Shown: positions 14,253 through 19,770 of the stretch, one piece after another
How positions within the stretch are numbered: the stretch's first letter is position 1
Layout: every line of letters begins with the position of its first letter
Source of the DNA: GYS-P2D sp964489125
Lineage (GTDB): Bacteria > Bacteroidota > Bacteroidia > Chitinophagales > Saprospiraceae
Direction: 5' to 3'
DNA length: 19,770 nucleotides
Assembly: GCA_964489125.1 (NCBI GenBank)
Contig: CAZAXY010000074.1
Location: forward strand, 1-19,770
Translations under genes and position numbers: made by a program
The notes under the pieces: model-generated
What the model was told of the DNA's origin: nothing
Databases searched by the model: none
What the model saw: the letters and a program-made list of their open reading frames with translations, nothing else

Positions 14253-15281
14253 ATGACGCTCAGAATGAAGGCTACATGGAAGGATCTTGCTATTGGCTCA
14301 AGGCTAGTTGTAGCGCTATTTCTTATCCTGGTAATTGTAGGATTTTTCGCTCCGCTATTGTGTGGTCCAGATAAACTTATTCCCTTCGGCCCCAATCAAT
14401 CCTATGAGTATGCCGAGTATCTATCGCCATTGAGCTCTGATCCTGCTGGCAGTCTCCACATACTAGGCACTGATCGCTTCGGAAGAGATGTGTTTGTGAG
14501 ATTGATTTATGCTATTAGGACAGCGATGGCTGTTGGATTTGGGGTGGTGATTCTCTCACTTATAATCTCCATATTGCTCGGTGTCGTGTCTGGCTACTTT
14601 GGTAATCAGAGTATACGGGCTAATTGGCTGCAGGTTTTATTAGCTGTAGTTGCGTTGTTATTGATTACATTCTATGTCTCATATGGACTGTCCATTGTAG
14701 CATTTTTTATTTTGATCACTTCAGGTGTGCTTGTTATGTTAACTGGGCACATAAGATTGAAGAGCTTTTATCTACCACTGGACACCATTACTCTTAAGCT
14801 GATAGAGGTCATTAAGACAGTACCGGCTTTATTTATCGTGTTATCTCTATTTGCAATCTTTTCTAAGGCTTCTATTTATTCGCTCGTAATAATATTGAGC
14901 CTACTATCATGGTCTGGCAAGGCGAGGTTACTTCGAGCAGAAGTACTAAAGGCTAAACAAAGCCCATACTTGCTTTCAACAAAGATTCTCGGCATGTCGC
15001 AGTGGCGAACTGTCATTCATCACTTGCTGCCTAATACGATAGCTCCATTGATTGTAGCCTCATGTTTCACATTCACGGGGGCAATATTGGCTGAGAGTAC
15101 CCTATCTTTTCTGAATGTCGGATTACCACAGGATATACCGAGCTGGGGAGGGATGATGCGGGAGGCTCGAGACTATTTTAGCGCCTGGTGGTTAGCAGTA
15201 TTTCCTGGTCTTATGTTGTTTTTGACCATTTTGGCACTAAATGTTATTGCAGACGACTTGAATGGCACTAAAATTCTTTGA
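14253..15281 (+). CDS. ABC transporter permease, DppC/OppC type, with two extra helices
   Basis: A 342-residue inner-membrane permease that pairs with the preceding gene. Landmarks are an N-terminal helix (17-37), the DppC motif HILGTDRFGRDVFVRLIYAIRTAM (69-92), the GVVSGYFG turn (110-117), the coupling loop region KILGMSQWRTVIHHLLPNT (244-262) and the C-terminal SFLNVGLPQDIPSWGGMM block. Between GYFG and the usual helix VIKTVPALFIVLSLF (186-200) there are about 60 additional residues with two strongly hydrophobic stretches (about 126-143 and 146-164), which ordinary DppC lacks. Length is therefore above the usual 280-300. The start ATG lies 1 base after the DppB stop, so translation is probably coupled. 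The energy-coupling ATPases must be encoded elsewhere or shared. Confidence 0.85.
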   Translation: MTLRMKATWKDLAIGSRLVVALFLILVIVGFFAPLLCGPDKLIPFGPNQSYEYAEYLSPLSSDPAGSLHILGTDRFGRDVFVRLIYAIRTAMAVGFGVVILSLIISILLGVVSGYFGNQSIRANWLQVLLAVVALLLITFYVSYGLSIVAFFILITSGVLVMLTGHIRLKSFYLPLDTITLKLIEVIKTVPALFIVLSLFAIFSKASIYSLVIILSLLSWSGKARLLRAEVLKAKQSPYLLSTKILGMSQWRTVIHHLLPNTIAPLIVASCFTFTGAILAESTLSFLNVGLPQDIPSWGGMMREARDYFSAWWLAVFPGLMLFLTILALNVIADDLNGTKIL

Positions 15282-15394
15282 AATTCCTCTTCTTGAACAT
15301 ATTTGCCTCATAGACGAGATTTGATTTGCTAAATTCCTATTAGTTATTATTAAGATTAAAATATATCGAATATTACACATAATTAATAGAAATA

Positions 15395-15416
15395 ATTCAA
15401 TAGACAATTATTGGAT
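15395..15416. repeat. AT-rich hairpin between the ABC operon and HU
   Basis: ATTCAATA (15395-15402) and TATTGGAT (15409-15416) pair over 8 bp with one T-G wobble and a 6-nt loop. It lies in the 260-bp AT-rich gap after the DppC gene. No T run follows, so it is a weak candidate for the 3' end of the ABC transcript or an upstream HU regulatory site. Confidence 0.25.
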
Positions 15417-15471
15417 TATATAAGGGTTGTTACTGAATTTAGGGAAATAAGCACATATATATCTCATATGA

Positions 15472-15502
15472 TTGTATGTGTAAATATTAAAATATACCTT
15501 TG
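15472..15502 (+). promoter_or_regulatory. Bacteroidota-type promoter of the HU gene
   Basis: TTG at 15472-15474, a 20-nt spacer, then TACCTTTG at 15495-15502, a full match to the -33 TTG / -7 TAnnTTTG pattern of the main sigma factor in this phylum. It predicts a transcription start near 15506 and an AT-rich, SD-free leader of about 35 nt before the HU ATG at 15542. This is the best promoter match in the window. Confidence 0.6.
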
Positions 15503-15541
15503 ATCTGTTTAAAAATTTATAATTAAATAAATCATTTTACG

Positions 15542-15814
15542 ATGAATAAAGGTGAATTAATATCTGCAGTGGCAGAAGCATCTGGAATATCTAAAGCTCA
15601 AGCAGGAACAGCTGTTGATGCAGTTTTTGGATCTATTGAAGGAGCGTTGAAAAAAGGAGATAAAGCAGCTTTCATAGGCTTCGGTACTTTTTCAACTTCA
15701 GAAAGAAAAGCGAGAGACGGAAGAAATCCAGCAACTGGTGCTACTATAAAAATACCAGCTAAGACTTTAGTAAAGTTTAAGGCAGGAAAAGCATTAGAAG
15801 GCTCTGTAAACTAA
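15542..15814 (+). CDS. HU-family DNA-binding protein
   Basis: A 90-residue nucleoid protein of the HU/IHF family that binds and bends DNA as a dimer. The whole family pattern is present: MNKGELISAVAEASGISK at the N-terminal helices, the GFGTFSTSERKAR core, GRNPATG at the tip of the DNA-binding arm with its intercalating proline (residue 64), and the K-F-A-G-K-L C-terminus. Length is exactly typical. The ATG at 15542 is preceded by an AT-rich leader without a Shine-Dalgarno site and by a consensus promoter; a strong terminator follows 26 bp after the stop. It is therefore probably a single-gene transcript with high expression. Internal codons are plain AT-rich with no sign of transfer. Confidence 0.96.
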   Translation: MNKGELISAVAEASGISKAQAGTAVDAVFGSIEGALKKGDKAAFIGFGTFSTSERKARDGRNPATGATIKIPAKTLVKFKAGKALEGSVN

Positions 15815-15840
15815 GACAGACTTTCAATAAATATTGAATT

Positions 15841-15873
15841 AGGGATCATAGTTGTAAACTGTGATCCCTTTTT
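15841..15873 (+). terminator. Rho-independent terminator of the HU gene
   Basis: A 13-bp stem, arms 15841-15853 and 15857-15869, with one T-G wobble and a GTA loop, is followed by a run of T (15869-15873). The outer half of the stem is GC-rich (AGGGATCA/TGATCCCT). It lies 26 bp after the HU stop and before the next gene. A second small inverted repeat (TTCAATA/TATTGAA, 15823-15838) sits just upstream. Confidence 0.88.
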
Positions 15874-15878
15874 AGTTG

Positions 15879-15891
15879 TCTACATTGTAGA
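15879..15891. promoter_or_regulatory. Short palindrome upstream of the trans-sulfuration gene
   Basis: TCTACATTGTAGA is an inverted repeat with six-base arms around a central base. It lies 17 bp before the ATG at 15909, between the HU terminator and the gene. Its location suits an operator or a leader hairpin for the cystathionine enzyme. No known regulator motif is recognised. Confidence 0.3.
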
Positions 15892-15908
15892 TTCATCAAA
15901 ATATAACA

Positions 15909-17051
15909 ATGAAGTTTGAGACTAAGACAATTCATGCTGGTATAGAACCAGATCCTAGTACTGGAGCAATTATGACTCCTATCTATCAGACGAGTACATA
16001 CGTACAGGAATCACCTGGCAAGCATAAAGGATATGAATACGCTCGTACACAGAATCCAACTCGAACAGTCTTAGAGGCGAACTTGGCCGCGCTAGAAAAT
16101 GCGGAGCATGGAATCTCGTTTTCAAGTGGATTAGCGGCTATGGATGCTATCTTAAAGATGTATTCGCCTGGAGATGAAATCGTATCTACTAATGATCTAT
16201 ATGGGGGATCTTATAGGTTGATGACTAAGATATTTTCTCGTTTCGGTATAAAGAGTCGATATATTGGGATGGATGACCCAAGTTCTGTTGGTGCTCAATT
16301 GACTGCAGATACCAAACTTTTGTGGATAGAGACACCTACTAATCCAATGCTCAATGTAGTAGATATTGAAGCCCTTGTTAAAGTCGCTCATGCGAAGGGT
16401 ATTATGGTATGTGTGGATAATACCTTTAGTTCTCCATACCTACAGAACCCAATCGATTACGGTGCAGATATGGTTTTGCATTCAGCAACGAAATATATAG
16501 GCGGACACTCAGATGTCATCCATGGATGTGTGCTAACCAATAATAAGGGCATTGCGGATGAACTGAGGTTTATCCAAAACGCAGCTGGTGCGGTTCCTGG
16601 ACCCATGGATTGTTTCTTAATCTTGAGAGGTATCAAGACATTGCATCTCAGAGTACAACGAAGCTGCGAGAATGCAGAGCAGATTGCATATTTTCTGAAA
16701 GATCACGAGAAAGTTTCTAAAGTATATTGGCCAGGATTTGAGGATCATCCTAATCATGATGTAGCGGCACGGCAGATGAGGATGTTTGGCGGGATGGTGT
16801 CATTTGATTTGGTTGACAATAGCTATGAGTCTGCCGAGAAAATCTTGAGTGGCACGCACTTGTTCTCATTAGCAGAGTCCTTAGGTGGTGTAGAGTCGCT
16901 CATAGGTCATCCAGCAAGCATGACCCATGCCTCTATACCTAAAGAGGAACGCCTCAAAGTGGGTTTTACTGATTCCTTAATTAGACTCAGTGTAGGAATA
17001 GAAAATGTAGAAGATCTCAAGACAGATCTCGATATGGCCTTACAGGCTTAA
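15909..17051 (+). CDS. Cystathionine gamma-synthase / gamma-lyase (PLP-dependent)
   Basis: A 380-residue cytoplasmic enzyme of the Cys/Met metabolism PLP family. The Schiff-base lysine is K195 in HSATKYIGGHSD. The phosphate-binding Tyr and Arg of the partner subunit are in YEYARTQNPTR (Y44, R46), SSGLAAMDA lies at 72-80, and D170 in VCVDNTFSSPY holds the pyridine nitrogen. The C-terminal SLAESLGGVESLIGHPASMTHA, with its Glu residues, is the form seen in gamma-synthases and gamma-lyases rather than beta-lyases. Whether it makes cystathionine (methionine synthesis) or cleaves it (cysteine synthesis) cannot be decided from sequence, so I give no symbol. The ATG at 15909 is preceded by an A-rich SD-free leader. 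The 3' end overlaps the convergent MbnP-like gene by 4 bp. Confidence 0.9.
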   Translation: MKFETKTIHAGIEPDPSTGAIMTPIYQTSTYVQESPGKHKGYEYARTQNPTRTVLEANLAALENAEHGISFSSGLAAMDAILKMYSPGDEIVSTNDLYGGSYRLMTKIFSRFGIKSRYIGMDDPSSVGAQLTADTKLLWIETPTNPMLNVVDIEALVKVAHAKGIMVCVDNTFSSPYLQNPIDYGADMVLHSATKYIGGHSDVIHGCVLTNNKGIADELRFIQNAAGAVPGPMDCFLILRGIKTLHLRVQRSCENAEQIAYFLKDHEKVSKVYWPGFEDHPNHDVAARQMRMFGGMVSFDLVDNSYESAEKILSGTHLFSLAESLGGVESLIGHPASMTHASIPKEERLKVGFTDSLIRLSVGIENVEDLKTDLDMALQA

Positions 17052-17782
17052 TTGCGCTGAATAGCTTCTTGCCAGTTATCTATTAGGAAGTTTGCTTCAT
17101 TGATCTGAGCGAGACTATGGATGTTAGTAGTCTCAACAATATCGAAGACAGTGCCATTGCTATTGAATATGCTATGTACATCTATGTCGATGTCAAGAGT
17201 ATAATTATCACCAGATTGCTCTAAGCCATTCATTGTTATGGTTCTCATGATTTCATCGGATCCCAGATGTAATGCAAAAGTGCTTTCTGGATTGCCATCA
17301 TTATCTAAGTCAATAAGGCCTTCGATTTTTGCGAAAACATAACTTTCCCAACCAATCCAGTATTCCGCACTGTTAGAAAGATCACTTTCTATGGGATAAT
17401 CATTTGGCGCTAGAGCATTCTGTGCGGGCGTAAGGCCAAGATTAAATGTCGCCGAAGTAATGTTAGGCATCTCTAAATTCTCAGAAACAACTTGAAATCC
17501 AATGGCTGCAGATTCCGCATCTACGTGACTCTGAGTCAAGTTAATATGCTGTGCCTCGAACAGCTCAACACTTTCAGTTCCATCAGACACAGAAAGATCT
17601 GACATGAAAAAGCTTACTCTGTTGAACCTAATTGTTCTGCCGTCAGGATAAGTATAATCTTGTGCCATGATGAGTGGAGAGTCTTCAAAACTCAACTGAA
17701 CATTCATGTCGAATTGGGATGTGTCATCACCACACGATATGATCAATATCGCCAAGAATAATAATACGATCTGCGCCTTCAT
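17048..17782 (-). CDS. MbnP-like lipoprotein
   Basis: A 244-residue secreted protein resembling the MbnP family (copper-binding partner proteins first described beside methanobactin genes). A lipoprotein signal, MKAQIVLLFLAILIISC with Cys17, is followed at once by GDDTS, an acidic patch resembling the signal that sends Bacteroidota lipoproteins to the cell surface. Family landmarks: VQLSFED near the start, the IRFNRVSFFMSDLSV segment, the tryptophan pair in EYWIGWESYVFAKIEG (W142, W145), and FALHLGSDE with H172. In the MbnP family the partner MbnH, a di-haem enzyme, oxidises a tryptophan; no such gene is present here. A metal-binding role is inferred from the family. It stands alone, separated by 187 bp from the Hpt/LytTR operon upstream and overlapping the cystathionine enzyme gene at the 3' end. 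Confidence 0.75.
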   Translation of the reverse strand: MKAQIVLLFLAILIISCGDDTSQFDMNVQLSFEDSPLIMAQDYTYPDGRTIRFNRVSFFMSDLSVSDGTESVELFEAQHINLTQSHVDAESAAIGFQVVSENLEMPNITSATFNLGLTPAQNALAPNDYPIESDLSNSAEYWIGWESYVFAKIEGLIDLDNDGNPESTFALHLGSDEIMRTITMNGLEQSGDNYTLDIDIDVHSIFNSNGTVFDIVETTNIHSLAQINEANFLIDNWQEAIQRN

Positions 17783-17816
17783 GATAAAATCTTATTTGAG
17801 TCCTAACGCTATAATA

Positions 17817-17839
17817 TGTACAAATGATGTACCAAATGA
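17817..17839. repeat. Short tandem direct repeat upstream of the MbnP-like gene
   Basis: TGTACAAATGA (17817-17827) is followed directly by TGTACCAAATGA (17828-17839), a near-exact repeat with one inserted C. It lies 35-57 bp before the start of the minus-strand MbnP-like gene, where a promoter or activator site would be expected. No consensus -7 element was found beside it. Confidence 0.35.
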
Positions 17840-17969
17840 AAATTATTATGTCAATAAGTAGTTGTGATCAACGATATTCATGAGTTATGTCGTTCATAGG
17901 ATAGATAGTCGGTGCGCCATCAAGTCGATATGTGGTTGGACCAACTAGTGGAGTAGGTGCAAATTGTAG

Positions 17970-18671
17970 CTAGTTGATAATGTTAATCGCATTCATAACT
18001 ATGGCTTTATGCGCTCTGCTAATCGGGATAACTTTTTTATTAATCACCAGTGTATTTTCTTGGATGTCTTTGATCTTGTCCATATTGACGATATACGATC
18101 TATGCACTTTTAGCAGTCTTGGATGATTTAATTTAACATGAAGATGTTTTAATGCTATGTTAATCACATGCACCTTGTCGACTGTGATAACCTTGACATA
18201 GTCCCCGACATTTTCAAAGTATAGAATGTCATCAATTGATATACGTACCAGTCTGCCATCAACTCTTACATATATTTCTTTGAGATTACTATCGCGGGCT
18301 ATTTCTTTGAGATAACTGTCACGACTTACTGCCTTCTGGATAGATTTTAGAAATCGATCTTTGGTAATAGGTTTTTTAATAAAATCAGTGACCTCATATT
18401 CAAATGCCTCATACGCATACTCTTTGTTGCTCGTGGTAAAGATGACCTGTGGCAGGCTCGGAAGCTTGTCCAACAATTCAAGACCAGTTAACCCTGGCAT
18501 CTCTATATCTAGTAACATGAGATCTATGGACTCCTTAGTAACATAGTTTAGGGCTTTGATGGGGTCATCAAAAGAAGCCTTAAGATCGAGTGTCGCCACC
18601 TTTTTGCAGAGATTTTCGAGCGATTTTATAGCGATCTTCTCGTCGTCTATGATTACTGTTTTTAGTCCCAT
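17970..18671 (-). CDS. LytTR-family response regulator
   Basis: A 233-residue cytoplasmic two-component regulator. The receiver domain (about 4-115) has the acidic pair D9/D10, the phosphoacceptor D55 in LMLLDIEMPGLTG, T79/T80 in VIFTTSN and the conserved lysine K100 in FIKKP. The LytTR DNA-binding domain (about 133-230) shows IYVRVDGRLVRISIDDILYF and LLKVHRSYIVNMDKI. The linker contains a doubled nine-residue unit (RDSYLKEIA, RDSNLKEIY), matched by a 27-bp tandem repeat in the DNA. Length is normal for the LytR/AlgR group. It starts 9 bp after the Hpt gene and is surely co-transcribed with it. No histidine kinase is in the window, so phosphate may come from a distant hybrid kinase through the Hpt protein. 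Confidence 0.9.
   Translation of the reverse strand: MGLKTVIIDDEKIAIKSLENLCKKVATLDLKASFDDPIKALNYVTKESIDLMLLDIEMPGLTGLELLDKLPSLPQVIFTTSNKEYAYEAFEYEVTDFIKKPITKDRFLKSIQKAVSRDSYLKEIARDSNLKEIYVRVDGRLVRISIDDILYFENVGDYVKVITVDKVHVINIALKHLHVKLNHPRLLKVHRSYIVNMDKIKDIQENTLVINKKVIPISRAHKAIVMNAINIIN
18273..18326. repeat. 27-bp tandem duplication in the response-regulator linker
   Basis: Two adjacent 27-bp units (18273-18299 and 18300-18326) share 21 of 27 positions, including an identical 14-base start TATTTCTTTGAGAT on the + strand. They encode the repeated residues RDSNLKEIY and RDSYLKEIA between the receiver and LytTR domains. The frame is kept, so the duplication lengthens the interdomain linker by nine residues. 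Confidence 0.6.
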
Positions 18672-18680
18672 ATATCTTAC

Positions 18681-19076
18681 TTAACTCATTTCTTCCAAAT
18701 GTGCCAATAGCAGTTTTCTTTGATCACTAATAATCGGAATTTTTTGGATAAGAATTTTATCTATTTTTTGATGTAACTCTTGTATTTTATCAAGCTCGCC
18801 GTTGCTTGCCGCAGTCTCGAGAGCTTTGAATAACTCTGTTACGCTAGTGAGGCCAACCATGCTGAAAGTCGGTTTTAATTTGTGGGCATAGGCGCGTATT
18901 TCCGGGCATTGTTGAGATGCTACCAGGGTCTTTAGTTTGCCATATTCTTCATCAAATGAATCCAAGAATATGTCAAATATGTCGGCAGCATATTCCATAT
19001 CATCTTCATAAACCTCTTTTAGAAAAGCAACATCGAGCTGATCTGCAAAACTAAATGGTTTGATAGGTTGCGGCAT
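18681..19076 (-). CDS. Hpt (histidine phosphotransfer) domain protein
   Basis: A 131-residue single-domain phosphotransfer protein. The diagnostic motif is YAHKLKPTFSMVGL with phosphoacceptor H65, in a four-helix-bundle context: a helix with FLDSFDEEYGKLKTL before the motif, and VTELFKALETAASNG after it. Such proteins pass phosphate between a hybrid kinase receiver and a final response regulator. It lies 9 bp upstream of the LytTR regulator in the same direction, which marks that regulator as a likely partner. The ATG at 19076 is the only start consistent with the fold, and its leader is AT-rich without an SD site. A possible weak -7 element (TATGGTTG on the minus strand, 19128-19121) lies about 45 bp upstream. 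Confidence 0.85.
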   Translation of the reverse strand: MPQPIKPFSFADQLDVAFLKEVYEDDMEYAADIFDIFLDSFDEEYGKLKTLVASQQCPEIRAYAHKLKPTFSMVGLTSVTELFKALETAASNGELDKIQELHQKIDKILIQKIPIISDQRKLLLAHLEEMS

Positions 19077-19688
19077 TTTGTTATCTATTTCTTATGTTTT
19101 GATCTAAGTGTTTATCATTACAACCATAAGAGCAAGTCCATATTAGATACATTTTTGATTGGAAAGTTGCTCAATTGAGTGTACCAGCGACATGAGTTAT
19201 GACTGCGTCTTCATGTTCTGATACACATAAATCTTATCTCCCTTGACCATCGGCATATTAGATGCAAGAAATCGATTAATTTACTGAGCTATCTATACTG
19301 TACTACTGCTCGCCTTATTGCTTAATTTTTATGCTTGTTAACTCTCTTTGTCTGACTCTGACTAAGTCGGAGCCAAGTTTTATCACTATAAACTAAGAAC
19401 AATAGTCGGAGAAAGCCTAATTTATCAATGTCTTATATATAAATTGTAGGGCACTTCATTGTGAGTAGGGCCTCGTTAGTTGTAAGGTGCGCCTTTCTTC
19501 ATAATCTTACCATAGCCATAGAGGCAAGACAGACTTAAATAATTCAAAAAGTTTTTGCACAGAACTTGACAATGTCAATAAGTACTCTTTTATTTGTTCC
19601 TATCATTCACATAATTATATCTATATAAGTAAAATTCTACTCTAATTGTACATACGATTTCCTTGCTAACAGAAATGTTATTAGAGTT
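19077..19688. other. Gene-free region between Hpt and sigma-factor genes
   Basis: About 610 bp without a convincing coding frame on either strand. It serves as the divergent promoter region for the Hpt operon (left) and the sigma factor (right). Visible small elements: the palindrome CTCAATTGAG near 19170; a hairpin CTCTGA/TCGGAG near 19355-19372, with a second AGTCGGAG copy near 19404; CAAAAAGTTTTTG at 19545-19557; and TTGAC-AAT-GTCAA at 19566-19578. No tRNA, rRNA or recognisable riboswitch is seen. It is long for this compact DNA, so an unrecognised small RNA is possible. Confidence 0.5.
19566..19596 (+). promoter_or_regulatory. Possible promoter with overlapping operator for the sigma-factor gene
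   Basis: TTG at 19566-19568, a 20-nt spacer, then TTTATTTG at 19589-19596, one base off TAnnTTTG. The -33 part is embedded in the perfect inverted repeat TTGAC-AAT-GTCAA (19566-19578), as a repressor site would be. The predicted leader to the ATG at 19689 is about 90 nt. The -7 mismatch is at the important second base, so confidence is limited. Confidence 0.35.
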
Positions 19689-19770
19689 ATGAATTATAAA
19701 AAATTGAATGATAGAAAGCTTATAGAGCTTTACCTTGAGGGAGATGAGAAGTCTTTCGAAATCCTACTAA
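19689..19770 (+). CDS. N-terminal fragment of a probable ECF-type RNA polymerase sigma factor (cut by window edge)
   Basis: Only 27 codons are present before the window ends. The visible protein, MNYKKLNDRKLIELYLEGDE followed by KSFEILL, has the layout of the start of sigma-70 region 2 in extracytoplasmic-function sigma factors (LIELYLEGDEKSFEILL, compare the common pattern of a helix with an acidic-Gly turn and an A/S-F-E/L-L-Y run). An Asn-Tyr-Lys-rich SD-free start is typical of the window. It is divergent from the Hpt gene across a long regulatory region. The call rests on a short stretch and could change with the full sequence. Confidence 0.6.
   Translation, partial: MNYKKLNDRKLIELYLEGDEKSFEILL

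Noticed and set aside
17932..17945. GTTGGACCAAC inverted repeat after the LytTR gene as a terminator
   Set aside because: The loop would be a single base and no T run follows on the minus strand.
19077..19688. A tRNA or decayed gene in the long gene-free region
   Set aside because: No cloverleaf, no TTC-anticodon-arm pattern and no frame of useful length with family-like residues was found on either strand.

Overview
The window reads as chromosomal DNA of a Bacteroidota bacterium. The supporting signs are two tandem PorP/SprF outer-membrane proteins, a PorW/SprE lipoprotein of the type IX secretion system, a GSCFA-domain protein, an MbnP-like lipoprotein, start regions that mostly lack Shine-Dalgarno sequences, and promoter elements of the Bacteroidota form (TTG, about 20 nt, TAnnTTTG). 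The DNA is AT-rich and tightly packed. Genus cannot be fixed from this alone; a marine, gliding-type lineage such as Saprospiria or Cytophagia is a guess. I see no insertion sequence, phage gene, CRISPR array, tRNA or rRNA.

Layout. 1-2.2 kb: an amidohydrolase resembling aminodeoxyfutalosine deaminase (menaquinone, futalosine route) converges on a GSCFA gene. 2.2-4.5 kb: two tandem PorP/SprF paralogues. 4.6-5.7 kb: bactofilin, AtpZ and a four-helix AtpI-like protein, a set that usually heads an ATP synthase operon but here has no structural ATP synthase gene after it. 5.7-8.7 kb: PorW/SprE on the minus strand. 8.8-10.1 kb: divergent from it, a membrane-anchored M23 endopeptidase overlapping a small HAD-type phosphatase. 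10.1-11.0 kb: a TIGR01777-type epimerase on the minus strand. 11.1-15.3 kb: an oligopeptide-type ABC importer operon (lipoprotein binding protein and two permeases) without ATPase genes. 15.5-17.1 kb: HU with a good promoter and terminator, then a cystathionine gamma-synthase/lyase. 17.0-19.1 kb, minus strand: an MbnP-like lipoprotein and an Hpt / LytTR response-regulator pair. 19.1-19.7 kb: about 610 bp without a gene. The start of a probable ECF sigma factor runs off the right edge.

How the genes fit together. The central part (PorP/SprF pair, bactofilin, PorW, M23 peptidase) is an envelope module joining type IX secretion and gliding proteins to a cytoskeletal scaffold and a wall hydrolase. 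That coupling is inferred from gene order and domain types. The importer is unusual: both permeases carry extra segments, a periplasmic block of roughly 120 residues in one and two extra membrane helices in the other. All four convergent gene pairs overlap or nearly touch, and none has an ordinary terminator between the partners. No wholly new multi-gene system is proven. The best candidates for something undescribed are the enlarged importer and the secretion / bactofilin / M23 neighbourhood.
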